64,000 bases of DNA from Torreya grandis (taxonomy: Eukaryota > Streptophyta > Pinopsida > Cupressales > Taxaceae), in the NCBI GenBank assembly GCA_037957365.1, contig JARHVA010001924.1:1-64000 (forward strand), given 5' to 3'. Both the position numbers and the translations under genes were made by a program. The notes beneath the pieces are model-generated. The model made no database searches and was not told the DNA's origin. It saw only the letters and a list, made by a program, of their open reading frames with translations. Of this stretch, positions 36,100 to 48,999 are shown piece after piece; positions within the stretch are counted from its first letter, which is position 1, and each line of letters starts with the position of its first letter.

Positions 36100-38860
36100 T
36101 TTCCATGGAGGTTCAACCAACCAAGGAGTCTACACATATTGATTTGAAAAAGGTGTTGGATGACCATTTTGTTATTTTTGGTGACATGATAAAATGAATT
36201 CCTCCAAGTCATTCACATGATCATGCCATCAAACTCATTAAAGTAAGTACACCACCTAATATCAAAATCTATAGGTATCCCTATGCTCAAAAGAGTGAAA
36301 TTGAAAATATGGTATAAGATATGTTGGAGGCAGGAATCATCTGACATAGTCAAAGTGAATATTCCTCCACAGTGGTCATGGTGTGGAAGAATGATGACAG
36401 TTGGAGGATGTACCCAAAATACAAAGAACTCAATAAATACACTATTAAAGATAAGTTTCTTATTCTAGTAATTGATGACTTTATAGATGAATTGCATGGT
36501 GCTATTTATTTTACTAAGTTAGATCTTCACTCTGGATATCATCAAATTTGCATCCATGATGAGGACATACCTAAAATAGATTTAAAAACTCATCAAGGCC
36601 ATTATGAATCTATGTTAATGTGTTTTGGCCTCATAAATTCACTATAGACATCTCAAAGTATGATGAATACTATTTTTAGACCATTTTTTAGAAAGTTTGT
36701 ATTAGTACTTTTTGATGATATCCTCATCTACAGTAAAAATTAGGAAGACCATTTGAAGCATGTGAAATAGGTGCTTTCAGTTATAAAACAACATCATATT
36801 TATGAAAAACCTTCTAAACATGATTTTGGGGTCTAAGAGGTGGAATAGTTGATTCATATTTTTTCACATGAAGGATTGAAAGTTGATCCTAAGAAAATCC
36901 AAGTGATGATGGAATGGTAGGTTCCCAAGACCCTCAAGAACCTCCACAATTTTTTTGGGCTAACTGGTTACTATCAAAGGTTTATCAAAAATTATGGTAG
37001 CATTTAGCCCCACTCACCTCTTTTATGAATAAAGACTCCTTTCAGTGGACTATTTCAGCTATCGAGGCATTTGAACGGTTTAAAATGGTTATCTGCATAA
37101 CTTTAATTTTGGCTACTCCTAATTTTTCAAAAACTTTTATTGTGGAATATAATGAATTAGGATATGGCATGGGGGTTGTAATCATGAAACAATCCAAACC
37201 ACTAGCATTTGAAAATCACCAACTAAAGGGAAAAGATAGTCTCAAACTAATATATGAGAAAGAGATGATGCTATTCTACATGTAGTGAAGCAATGGAGAC
37301 CTTTTATGATGGGTCATCACTTTTAGATAAAGATTGATTATGATAGCCTCAAATATTTTTTGAAATGACACTTTTCATTTGAAGAACAATAAAAATGGGT
37401 GAATAAAATGTTAGGATATGATTTTGAAATAGTGTATAAGAAAAGAATTGAAAATTTGGTGGTAGATGCCCTCTCTAGATGGGATGAATTAGTTGAGGCA
37501 TTATTATGCACCATGACCATGTGGTAGGAAAATTGGCTAGAGAAAGCAATATTAGAATGGGAGAATGATATTAATACTAAGGATTTGATTCATAATATTC
37601 ATTAGGGTTCTAACAAATTTAAAAAATTTAAATGAAAGTTGAACACATTATGGTATAAATATATATTATACCTTTTTAAGTATTCTCTCCTTAAACATAA
37701 AATTATTTAGGAACTTCATACCTCTCCACTTGGAGGTCACTCAATATTTTTGAAAACATATCATAGAATCAAGCAAGATTTATTTTGGGAAGGACTCAAA
37801 GGGGATGTTCAGAAATATGTGGCTGAATGCATGGTATGCCAACAAAATAAAGGTGAAACTATTAAGACCCCCAATCTTTTTTAGCTTTTATCCATCCCTA
37901 GCTAGTGTTGGAAGATATTTCCATGGATTTAATTATGGGTTTACCATGGTTTGAGAGTAAAAATTTTATCATGTTAGTTATAGATAGACTCACCAAGTAT
38001 GCTCATTTTTTCTCCTTATCACAACCATTTATTTCCAGTATAGTAGCTTCTACTTTTCTCAATACAATTTAAAAATTGCATGGCACTCTAAAGATCATTG
38101 TAAGTAATCAATATCCCATATTTACTAATTTAAGGGTATCTTCATTTTTTTATTTCTGATAAACAAGATAAATGGGTTCATTGGCTACCACTTGTTGAAT
38201 GGTGGTATAACACTTCTTTTCACACTTCTTCTAAGATGTCTCCCTTTGTGGCATTGCATGGGTATAACCCCTTTATCCATAAATTTAATTTCTCTAGTGC
38301 ATCCTAAGGTATGAGCTATTGAGGAACACATTCATCATCAATAGGAGGTGTTAGTTATTTTACAACAAAATTTAATGATGACACAAAATTGAATGAAGCA
38401 GTTAGGACATCAACATCACAATGAGTGGAATTTTGACATAGGTGATTGGATCTTTGTGTGTTTGTATCCATATAATCAAATGTCTCTAAATCAACATACA
38501 AAGGATAACTCTATTATGTCCCTTACCAAATATTGTATAAAATTGGTAATGTGGCTTACAAGCTAGAATTATGCCCAACCACTTGCATACATCTAGTATT
38601 CCATGTATCTTTCTTGAAGAAAGTAATTGGACATAGATTTCCCACTCACACTAAGTTACCTAAATTATATTAAGGATAATTCATTATATAACTTGAGGAT
38701 ATCCTTCACATGTGCACTAAGCAACTATAGACTAGAGCCACTAAGTAATATTTGATCAAATAGAAGAACCTGCATTTTGAAGATGCAACATGGGGGGATG
38801 AATCATTCCTACAACAACATCCTGGTTTAATTTAACATTGAAGACAATATTTTTTTAAAG
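36100..38860 (+). pseudogene. Gypsy 2 pol with C-terminal chromodomain
   Basis: Reverse transcriptase (about 36,180-36,980) includes MYPKYKELNKYTIKDKF, IYFTKLDLHSGYHQICI and [11 protein letters not shown], so both Asp residues of the active site survive. RNase H (37,020-37,480) includes FQWTISAIEAFERFKMVI and ends in VVDALSRWDE. Integrase (37,660-38,460) keeps its HHCC finger: LHTSPLGGHS and CMVCQQNK. A chromodomain (about 38,690-38,830) includes KNLHFEDATWGDESFLQQHP, which in chromoviruses binds methylated histones and steers insertion. Frameshifts and TAG stops inactivate it. It is better preserved than gypsy 1 pol. Confidence 0.9.
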
Positions 38861-38875
38861 GGGAGGGGAAAGATA

Positions 38876-39217
38876 TTCCATTAAACTATAGTGTGTCAAT
38901 AGATATGTGTGGCCGAATTATGACTTACACACGCTCATATTAGCTTGTTATAATTCTCAATGTTCTTAGTATGGTCAGCTTATGGAATAACCATGTCTAA
39001 GTAGATTATATATAGGAGGTATTGGTTAGTCTTTTATCATCATATTGTGAATTTTATTCTTATTGCATTTTTTTAAGGTTTCCCCTCGAAGTGGCTCATT
39101 AATAATATTCAAGTATTCTAGTCTTTCGTCAATTGTTGTTGTGGATCTACTTATTATGCTCTTAATTCTACCATATATAATTCTAGTTTCACAAATCATC
39201 TAAGTAATTTCCTTACA
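38876..39217 (+). repeat. 3' LTR of gypsy 2
   Basis: 342 bp, two shorter than the 5' LTR. Its first base pair is TT instead of TG, and it ends CCTTACA at 39,217. Confidence 0.85.
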
Positions 39218-39450
39218 TTTTCTTGGTATTTAGTTATCTCATTATTATTCATGTAATTATAAATATTTTATAATATATTTAAAATACAAATAATTATTTT
39301 ACCATATGTAAAAAATTCTCTAACAACTAGAATTACTTAATAATATGATTAATTTTTAAATATATAAACACTTTCCCACTAGACCAACTACATTTATATT
39401 AACTTGGTAGTTATTTATCTTGTTATTATTCATATAAGTATTATTTATAA
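39218..39450. repeat. AT-rich satellite-like repeat, copies 3 (rest) and 4
   Basis: TTCTTGGTATTTAGTTATCT completes the copy interrupted by gypsy 2. A fourth core starts near 39,287 and ends CCAACTACATTTATATTAAC then TTGGTAGTTATTTATCT. Here the spacing is about 200 bp once the gypsy is removed. Confidence 0.8.
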
Positions 39451-39596
39451 TGTGTTGATTGTAAACTAATTAAAAGTGGGTATAAGTTTTTTTATTTTTT
39501 CATCTCTAAAATAATTAAAGGTTGACACACTCATGACATTACACCTTCTATCCCCCCGAATGCCACCAAAGGAACACTATCAGTGTAACAAAAATG

Positions 39597-39920
39597 AAAA
39601 TATAGAATTGTGTTGGGTAGATCAATATAGTTGACTGAAAAGTTAATTAGAGACAAAACTATATCACCCAGTTTGATATAGTTTTTTAGATATATGCTAA
39701 ATAGAAATAAATCAAAATAGGTTGATATAGATGGTTAGAAAATAAAAATTATAGATTCATAAATAAAAATGAGTTATGCTAGATGAAATAGTTTGTTGTG
39801 AAATACACAAAAATAGTACTGTGTTACACTATTTGATATAGTTTTTTACGTGTAAAAATTATGGCCAAGCTATATCAACTTGTTCAAAATAGCTCGATGA
39901 CCAAAAAAGTAAATAGAATT
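39597..39920. repeat. Palindromic array P4
   Basis: Six diverged units: AACTATATCACCCAGTTTGA then TATAGTTT (39,657) is the best, with ACACTATTTGATATAGTTT (39,826) and GCTATATCAACTTGTTC (39,879). Confidence 0.75.
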
Positions 39921-40323
39921 AAATTGAGCTTGTTGTAAACAATTCACTATAGAGGTGAAAGTAATGGTTAACTTCACATTGGGTTCACCAGAATGTATGA
40001 AATGAGATAGGATTGAATTACAACTATCTTATCTAAATATTTGGACTTAGATAAAGTAAATCAAGTAAATCCCATTGATACTTAATGTAACAAGGATATG
40101 ACTAATGAATCCATTAAACCTAGCAAGGGAAACACCTATAACATAATGCCAATAAAAAGGGTTCAAATCTTTAAGAAATCAATGCAATGCAATAGCCTTA
40201 ACAAGGTCTCTATTAAAGAAGTAATCAAATATTAAATTTTTAATTTGAGGGATTGATAGAAGAATTTTTTTTTGAGCTCGCACTTTTTTTGTGAACATTA
40301 TTTCTACTAGGGATTAAAAAGTA
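39921..40323. other. Non-coding stretch before LINE ORF1
   Basis: Nothing recognisable. It may hold the 5' untranslated region of the LINE fragment that follows. Confidence 0.35.
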
Positions 40324-41530
40324 ATGGTGGTGAATAGGTATGCACCACTTCAGGCTCAAGGAATAGGGTCGAATCAAGGTAAATTAGATTACTAGGGGTA
40401 GTTGATGGATCCAGCATCAAAAGAAAGGAGAAACCAATATTCTCTATAGGTTTTCAAAGATCTAGTAGATTCAGGTGTTAGGCTGGGCTGTTTGGGAGGT
40501 GAACATTTGTCTTCTCTCAAATCAACTAGGGTTTTTGAGGAGCACATTGTTAATCTAGGTTTTTTTCCTAAACAAGTTATTATTGTTAATTTTGAAAACA
40601 AAGCTTTGGAAGAAATACTAGAATGAGAAAAAGGTTTGTGGATAGAGGTTTGGTCTATTATTTTGATAGTTTCTAGCCTTCTCTCTCTATTATTCACCAA
40701 TGGATTTTGATTTCATGGAAACCTTTTTTAGAAGGAACATTGGAGATCTATCCTTGTGCCAAAGGTTTTTTTATTGTAACTTTCTATTGTCAGGATAATC
40801 ATGATAAGATTTTTCTATCTAATAAATGTAGTTTTAAAAATCACCTTCTGTTCTTGAAATCTTGGCTCCTAATTTTAACCCACTAACCAAAAATATTTCT
40901 TTACAGCCTATCTAGGTAAGGCTATTGTATTTGCTACTTCAATTTTGGATGGAAATCAATCTTTTTGCTTTTGGTTCTGTATTGGGTGATATGTTGGAAG
41001 TTGATGACTCTTCATTGAAATTTTCTTAGTCTACTTTTTCCAAGATTTTGGTGTGTTTAGATATCTCCCAGGGTTTTCCTGAGAGGATTGAGCTTAAATT
41101 TAAAGAAAGGATTTGGTCTCAAACCCTTGATTTTGAGGGTATCCCTTCCAGATGTAGGAATTGCTTTCAGATTGGTCATCTTTTAGCTTCCTATGAGAAA
41201 TCTAAGCATAAACTTAAATCTTCTTGGGGAAAGGAGACTAATATAGAGCATCTTGTTATTTTTTCACTTGATGAGAAGGATCGTTCGCTAAGACCATAGT
41301 AAAAAAAATTCCAAAAAATAATATGGATAAATAAATTACTTTGGCAAGTCCCCTTCTGACTCCTAAGATCATTGATTTTTGTGGTAATTTTATTAATAAG
41401 AGTGAATTAGCAAAGGACAATCCCAAGATAGGAATTGGTGGGTTAAATTCAAAAGTAGATAATTTAGTTAAGGATGAGGAATGGAAGGTGGTTTAAAAGG
41501 AAAAAAAGGTCAGGTGATTCCAAGCTCTCC
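40324..41530 (+). pseudogene. LINE (L1-type) ORF1: DUF4283 and CCHC zinc knuckle
   Basis: The frame opens MVVNRYAPLQAQG at 40,324. With frameshifts it reads SWKPFLEGTLEIYPCAKGFF then IVTFYCQDN and FLKSW, the DUF4283 part of plant L1 ORF1. Next come FAFGSVLGDMLEVDDSSLKF, VCLDISQGFPERIELKF, and CRNCFQIGHLLASY, a CX2CX4HX4C knuckle whose last cysteine is Tyr. ORF1 proteins bind the LINE RNA. Downstream a charged tail (KDEEWKVV) ends near 41,500. No ORF2 follows, so this is a 3'-truncated or rearranged copy. It is separate from the L1 at 44.5-52.0 kb, which is on the other strand. Confidence 0.85.
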
Positions 41531-42494
41531 TATGTGGAATAATAGTTCACTTTTTAAATATAAGGAGGAGAAAAATAAAATTGGATATTCAATTTGAATT
41601 TGTTGCATTTTCTCTGATATTTTTTAGTAAAGGTTGTCTATATTCCTTGATGGTAATGATCATATATAGCCATTATTACTAAATATGGTTGTATGGCAAT
41701 AAATGATCTATTTTTTAATTTCTTAAGGCTCTTTTGTTTTTTTGAAAACTTTTCTATTTGGTTTTTGATTGGTAAAATTTGCCTTAACATTCTTTAAAAT
41801 TAATCTAGACTACCTTTTTGTCATAAGCTCTATATGGTTTAAGGGCCCAAGACCCTTTAATTCTTGAGTATCGATCCATAAAATTTTTATCAAATATCAT
41901 AATTAAGAAATATAAGTAAGGGGAAGGGTTAGAAACATATCAAACTAGGTAAAGAGACATGGTAGGCAAATGGGGGCCTAGACTAACTAAGATGGATAAA
42001 TGTAAAGTTTTAATAATCCTATAGCTATACTATGTTTAAATGTAGAGATAATTCAAACAACGAGATTTACATTCACCAACCAAGCAATTATGAAACTTTT
42101 ATCTATCAAAAGGAAAGAACTAGGGTTTATAATATCCTTACCTTGAACAAGACCTATTGAACATTAATCTCCCCCTTGCCCAATGGTGTTTTTCAAGATA
42201 TTTTTATGGTTGTAAGGGTCTCAATGGATGAATCAAGACCTACACTAAAATGACTTATCCTACTGCATCCAAGATTCCACAAGACAAGTCTTTCTCTCTA
42301 AGACAAAACCTAAGTAATAACTCCTCCAAGTGCAAACTTAAGGCAGAACTGTGAGCAATAAAAATTAAAAATGAATGTTTATCTCTATAATATTGAAATT
42401 AAAACTTATGTTCATAATTTTCAATGATTGTAATCCCTCCTTGATATTTAGTCAATGTTGTTGGCTAGCTCAATTTAGTCTAAAGTGGGCTAAC
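41531..42494. other. Non-coding stretch
   Basis: I see no coding relic and no repeat structure here. Confidence 0.4.
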
Positions 42495-42620
42495 TAACTT
42501 CAAACTATGTCAACCAGATTGACCTAGTTATGAAACATATGCCATAGTGTACAGGTTTGCTTTGATTTGATTGATGTAGCTATGATGGGATGGATAATGG
42601 TTATAACTACATTGATTCAT
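42495..42620. repeat. Palindromic array P5, short
   Basis: AACTATGTCAACCAGATTGA then CCTAGTT (about 42,503), GATTTGATTGATGTAGC and AACTACATTGATT. Two to three units of the same family. Confidence 0.6.
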
Positions 42621-43329
42621 GGTAACATAATAGGAAAATATAGGTCATGCTTAGTTAGAGGATGCAAGATGCAAGGAGGTAGTCTAGGGGATTAAATTTG
42701 GGGAAGTTGGAATAGATGTAGGAATGATAGATAATCAATAAAATCTATTATAAAGTAACATATATCCCATCCCTTTCTTGGGTGCACCTTTAAGTATTCA
42801 CTCATGGATATTGAAACTCAATAGGTTGTTGAAAGAGAGAAATCATTAGTAGGTGATAAAGTATAAAAATATTATGTGTATACATTATGTCCTACATCTC
42901 ACTAATGTATGTCATGAAATGAATGTGCATAGATAAAATTGATATATAATCTACCATATGTGATAAATCATAATAAATCATGTAATCTAGCAATAAATAG
43001 CATGCATAGATCCTTTTTATTTTTAAATATTTGATATTTTTTGTATTATTTTTTTGAATATGAATTATGAACTATGTGAACCTTAGAAGCCTAAAATGGC
43101 ATATAATGGATGCATAAACTTAGGTGAATCCTTTAATTATAAATTATTTAACTATGGGTATAATATCTCATCAAATACACATATGTCATAATTGTAATTT
43201 TCATTTTACTAGTCATTATCAATCGTCTTTGCCTTACTTTTTTATTTTTATCAAATTTTATGCATATGTATTGAATTTTATTAAATTGTGTATGAGGGCT
43301 TATGATATGTTAAATTAGATAATGCTTTC
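42621..43329. other. Non-coding stretch
   Basis: Nothing recognisable. A short open frame at 43,124-43,318 has no family match that I can see. Confidence 0.35.
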
Positions 43330-44500
43330 TCACTTGTACCTAAGTATTTTATCTTTTGGTCCTCATTATTTATATCATGTAGAATATTGATTGTATATCC
43401 TTCATAGAGGAAGGTTATGTATCTATTTGGAATGTCAACTATAACCTGCATCTATTACAATAGTTATTGTCCAAGTGTATCCCACAATTGGTCACATAGT
43501 CCCATCATAAATATAATTATGTCAAAAAATTTAGGCCCATAAGTGATTGATAATTTAATATGTCCAATCAATCCCTCACAATGTATATTGTGTTGTAAAT
43601 CATTTATGTCATAACCCAATTATTATAAGAATGTAATGTTGCATGTGTATGATCCTTCTTCATCAATCTATATTTGTTACCAATAGTTACACTTAATATA
43701 TATTGGAATAGTCAAGATGTCCTTTTTTATTTGCTTGAACTCTCTAAATGCTCTATTTCTAAATTGTTTCATGTTATAAGACATTATTGGTGGCTTCTTT
43801 TGTATCTTAGTCACTGTGATAATTCCTTCATCTTTAAACTTCTGAATCTTTTAAGTTAATTAGAGATAAGTATCTATCCCATGCCCTATTATTATATGAT
43901 AACTACAAAATTAATTTCCTTCCCGAGTTGATAATCTACCCATAACTCTATGTCAAATAGTAGATAAAACCATTAAATAAATATCAACCTTAACATTTGA
44001 AGTATAGTACTTGGTGATCTTGTGCACTAGTAATTTGTAATATGATAGCTTGTTTTGTATCCATGATCCTAATATTTTTTACTTAGTCTATCATAAATTC
44101 ATGGTGTACACCATAATTATTTATGCAATGTGTAATGATTATTTCTCTCTCATTATGTTGGATTCTTTTTTTTTTAAATGATTTTATGAGGACTTTTTCT
44201 TGAAGTGTGTTATCATAAACTTATATTGCAACACATATTTTCATTTATATTCTTATGAGTTTCTGAAAGGTTTTCCTTTCCCTTATCCAATTTCATGTTG
44301 ATTATTACCTTAGATTCATCTCTATATTCTACTAGACCATTGGGTGTAAAATTTAGAGATAAAAAATACTCATATATGTTCTCTAAGATGTCATTGACAT
44401 TATCATCACTATCATCTTCTTCCTTGAAAACATGATTTGGATCCTCTGAATTGACTACTAATGGAAGATTTGATATCTTATCTTCTTATGTGTCCTTTAT
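43330..44500 (-). pseudogene. Gypsy 3 polyprotein relic, part downstream of the L1 insertion
   Basis: The minus strand reads NLPLVVNSEDPNHVFKEEDD, then NVNDILENIYEYF, FTPNGLVEYRDESKVIINMK and DKGKENLSETHKNINENM (44,460-44,230). It resembles the acidic linker and the 'KxVNIG...LSEEER' block that lie between protease and reverse transcriptase in plant Tat/Athila-type elements, but the match is weak. Further down, frames with many TAG stops (for example MDTKQAIILQITSAQDHQVL) are unassigned. It is on the same strand as the protease relic at 52.0-52.6 kb, from which it is separated by the L1, and I infer that both belong to one element. Confidence 0.45.
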
Positions 44501-44527
44501 GGTGTTTTGATGGCTTGATTAATATAG

Positions 44528-44529
<2 letters not shown>

Positions 44530-44589
<60 letters not shown>
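44530..44589. repeat. (TA)n microsatellite at the L1 tail
   Basis: About 30 TA units directly after the A-run at the 3' end of the minus-strand L1. Confidence 0.93.
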
Positions 44590-44592
<3 letters not shown>

Positions 44593-44849
44593 TTCATTTT
44601 TCAAAAAGAAAAGTGCCGATACCTTTTATTCCATTAGAGAGGTGAAAAGATAAAACTAGAATGTCAAATCAAGTTGGTAGAAAAAAATTAGGGCTCCATC
44701 CAAGAAAATTAGGGATAAAATAAAGAACATGTCACCTAGGGAGAAAATAACCTTGACCTAGGATTAATATAGAGATAAAAAGGAAACATAGAAAAAACCA
44801 ATAATGAAAGGCACAAAAAACCAACCAAAAATTAGGTGAGGGGGAAAAA

Positions 44850-47800
44850 CCTAATAGTATGGGACCATCTCCTTCACATGCCTAAATATGTATAGAACTA
44901 ACAACAAGATCACTTTCACACTTATCAAGATCATCAACAAATATGTTATTTTATTATAAGACATGTGTGAATGTTGTAGCCTAAAAGTGTGAAGACCACT
45001 CCAAAGCTTTGTTGAAGAAGTGTGAAATATTAGTCTGTCTACATAAGGTTGTTCCATGCATCCAATCACACATAATATTTGAATCTAAGAAGAATGAAAT
45101 ACCTGAGAGTCTGCACTCCAATGCAATATTTAAGGCAATAAGCATTGCTTTAAGCTTAATATTTTTTTTGTGTGTAAGCTTATCCCTTGTTGAAAATTAA
45201 TGGTAATGGAATTAAAGATTATAAAGCCCCATACTCTACTAAGATAGGGAATACCTCTAGAGGCACCATACAAAAAATAGTAAGGATTAAAAGTGTCAAT
45301 CTGAAGAGGACGAATATAACATTGTGCCTTTGAGGTGGTATGCACTTAAGGTGAGAAGGAGTGTTTGAACCTAAAAATTATGGTGAGGAAAAAGGGAGAT
45401 ATGCCATAAAAGAGAGCCTTTTTCATTGTTATCCAAATACTCTAATAAAATTATAGATCATATACTTTTACACCTCATCTAATACTCTAAGAAAAGACCA
45501 TTTATACCAAGCATCCAACAATGAGTCACCATCCCAAATAGGATAGAGCTATTAAGTGTTGATAGCATTCCAAACCTCCTTTATGAATTTGAAATGGAAA
45601 AATATGATCAATAAATTCATCCCTTTCCATAAAAAGGTAACATAAACTAGGAATCAATAAATCTCTATGCATTAGGTTGTCCCATGTGAGTATTTTATTG
45701 CTCAATGATAACCAAAAAAGAAGTTTTGACTTAGGAGGAGCTAGGATATTCCAAATCCCCCTCCACCACCATTAAAATTCTAATTTATATGGGGGGTAAC
45801 TTATTTCCATATATCCCAAATTGACAACATAGTGCCCCCCATCATATTTATAATCCCATAATAACTTATCCAAATAACTATTTAGAAAGGTAGATATAAC
45901 TATTAATTAATTTTGAGTGAAATAGACTCCATGTGATAACATCATCACCTTCTAACCCAATGTTCATTGCATATTTTCATGCAACACTCCATTTGTTAAT
46001 CAATCCCTAGCTATAGCATAGACCAAGGTGATCAATGAATTTTGACTAAGAGTGGTATATAAATAGTTAGAAATATGAAATCACCTGAAACTCCTATGAT
46101 AGCACCTTTGCTTAGGAGGATCTTAGTGTCATCCCATGTTTCCCATGCTAGATTATCCCCAATGAGAGAAAATACTTGAATGTTGGATTTATAAAATATT
46201 GTAGCACCAAATAATATCTTTGATTGTATTTTAATCCACTCCTCAATGGATATAGGGCAATGCATTTTTAAATTAATACCTACTACCAAAGACCCATTTT
46301 AGTGATGAGGCTCTAATCCCCATTTGTTATCAGTGTAGTAGAGAAGATAATCAAGGCTTTTATGCCCCATCCTCCTTTAGATTTAGGTTGAGAAATAGTG
46401 TTCCATTTGATGAGCTGAATACTCCATTGTTCTTTATTTCTTAACCAAAGGAAACGTAGGAAAAATCAATAAATTTTATTGAGGATCATACATGAAAGAA
46501 AAGTTATGAAGAGATAGTATACATAAATTTCTTTGAATACACTCTAAATAAACACCAACCTCTTATCCATATAAATACACCTATTACACCATACTGAAAT
46601 CCTCATTTTTATCATATCAACTAGGCACATCCAATCTTTGATCCTATAATCATTTGATTTGATATAAAAACCCAAATATTTTATGTTAACATCCTTAGCA
46701 GGAATGGTGAAAGGAAACATTGTAAGAATTTGATTCTAGATGGATTGGATGATGTGATAAAAGAAAATAGTAGACTTTTTCATAGTAATAACCATGACTA
46801 TTACCAAATAAAATAACTTTAATATCTGATCTAAACACTTAGCCTCCTCTATGGTACCATTCTTGAGAATGATCATGTCATCAACAAAAAATATATGTGT
46901 AAGATGTGTGGTTCTATTAATCTTCACTCCTCTTAAGTGCCCATTGTTAATCTTAGTAGCAATATCTTGATTGAGGCCTTTTACAATAATCAAAAACAAG
47001 AGAGGGGAAAGAGGACAACCTTGTCTGAGTCCCTAGAAGGGAGTGAAAACATATCAGGTTAATCAATTAATAAGGATAATGTAAGAGGCCAATTGGTAAT
47101 AATCCTCAATTTAGTTTATGAATGGTGGGGCAAGACCACCTACATGAGGATGAGCCTAAGGTAGAGCTAGTTAACTATATCAAATGCTTTGGAAAGATCA
47201 ATCTTAAGGAGGAAGGTAGGATAGGATTTTGTTTTGATAGTGTGTAAAGCCTCTTGTGTCATTCCAATAAGATCATGGATGAGATGTTTATCAACAAAGT
47301 TGAATTTCTCTAAAGAGATGTGGACATATAGAATGAGATTTAGATGAGTGAAAATAATTTTGGCAATGATATTATAAATGTAATTACACAATGAAATAGG
47401 ATAGAAGTGGTCAAATATTGTGAGGTCATCACATTTTGGGATGTTTTCAATGAAGGTATAAAATAAGGGGGTGTGTAGTCTACCAAACACACAAGATTCC
47501 CTAACCACAAGTAGTAAATCATCAGCAATGATATCTAAAAAACCAAGGTAGAATTCCACCATCCATCTATCTATCCCAGGATCCTTCCCAATTTGAAAAG
47601 ATTTAAGTGTCTTATGTAGCTATTTTATTGAGATGGGGCTAAGAAGAAACTGATTTTGTTGTTCCTCTACTCACCTGTTAAAAAAATAAGCCACAAATAT
47701 AATATCTATGATATTTTCCTTTGGTTATTCTATATAAATGTATTGATAGTGTGAGACCACAACTTTAGAAATAGATTCAAAATTAGAGCATTTGACTCCA

Positions 47801-48954
47801 ATGTTATACATTATGATCCAAATGATATTATTTACCCTATGTTCCATAGCTTGATGATGAAATAACTTGGTATTATCATCCCCCTCATTGAGCCATGTTG
47901 TATGAATTTTCATCCTCTATTTTGCCTCCCAATATGCCAAAGACTAGCCTTTTCCTTCTCTAGAGTATCCAGTTCCCTAAGAGTTTCTTCTTGGAAGCCA
48001 TCATGTTGGAAAGAATCAAGATAAATATTGATGTTTGCTTTCATTTATAGTATTTTTTTATTGTTGTCCTCAAATAAAGTCTTTTAACAACACTTTGCAT
48101 CCTTCTTAACCTTGATGGGGTTTATATGTAGTATGATCATTGCATATTATCCTTCATAATGAGTGTGAGTGATCTAGGTTTCCTTAATAATATCCAAAAA
48201 TACTCTTAGTTTATCCAATGTTAATTGAATTTGAATGGGGTAGGAGGCTACTTAATTCCTTCAAACAAATCTAGCATAATAGGCTAATAATTTAAAGTAT
48301 ACTAATTTAGATTAGATACCTTATAAGATTTAAGATGAAGAGTGATCTCCTCCTTCATCAATAAGAGATCTAGTTTTTTGAGATATCCTAAGATCCTAAG
48401 CCATGGTTATACCAAGTGGATTCCATCTATACAAGTGCAACATCCACCGAACCATGAGTTTCCATGAAGTGTAGGAAGTAATAAACCAATGGATCTTATC
48501 GAGTAGAATCTCCCCATACTTCATTGTTGTTTGTAGTGAAGTTCATATCTCCCCCAAGGAGGAGATGTGCATTTGAAGGAAGCTAGTATCCACAAGGGTA
48601 TCCCAAAATTCTTTCCTTTGATGAGAGGGAACATATATGTTTAAAATGTCCAAATCCATATTAAGAAAATTAGAGTAGAGAGAAATTAGTAAATAGTTTG
48701 GAGCCATCTAGGAGGTTCTTAGGTCCAAGGTTGAAAAACATCTAATGGCCAACCCACCTGAGTTATTGTTGGAGCTGCAAGCAATAAAAGACTAGTCTAG
48801 AAAACATTTTAGGATATGTTTTTTAACAATCTCAACTGAGCATATAGTTTCTTTTATTAAAATTATACTACGATTGAGCTTTTAAATAAGTCTATTTAGG
48901 GACCTTTTTTGTGGTGATCCCAATAAATCTAGCATTATAGGATGTAATGATCAT
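44850..48954 (-). pseudogene. L1 ORF2: endonuclease, reverse transcriptase, RNase H
   Basis: Starts near MIITSYNARFIG (48,954). The endonuclease (to about 48,400) shows KETICSVEIVKKH where QETK is usual, NSGGLAIRCF, NIYVPSHQRKEFWDTL and GGDMNFTTNNNEVWG. The linker has WLNEGDDNTKLFHHQAMEHR (47,890). Reverse transcriptase: FNFVDKHLIHDLIGMTQEAL, LLKIDLSKAFDIVN (47,170), HLTHIFFVDDMIILKNGT (about 46,900), where FVDD stands for the usual FADD, and KSTIFFYH. The C-terminal region has WNTISQPKSKGGWGIK (46,380). RNase H (45,290-44,860) shows FLYGASRGIPYLSRVWGFII, LKAMLIALNIALECRLSGIS then FFLDSN, and FTHVL. The roughly 4.1-kb span matches an intact plant L1 ORF2. It would nick target DNA and prime reverse transcription there. 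Many stops are present. Confidence 0.92.
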
Positions 48955-48999
48955 CTAGACACTTTCTTGGGGGTTGTATTGCTAAGGGTGAAATTTATT

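Larger units (their letters stand above)
33786..39217 (+). mobile_element. Ty3/gypsy retrotransposon 2 (chromovirus)
   Basis: A 5.4-kb element with short LTRs: 33,786-34,129 and 38,876-39,217. The 5' LTR is followed by AGGTATCAGAGC (34,132-34,143), the tRNA-iMet primer site, and the 3' LTR is preceded by the polypurine run GGGGAGGGGAAAGA. Gag, protease, RT, RNase H, integrase and chromodomain follow in order. It sits inside the AT-rich satellite. I could not find a convincing target duplication, so one end may be eroded. Confidence 0.92.

Noticed and set aside
33776..39225. Five-base target duplication for gypsy 2
   Set aside because: TACTA on the left and TTTTC on the right do not match; alternative end choices gave no convincing duplication.
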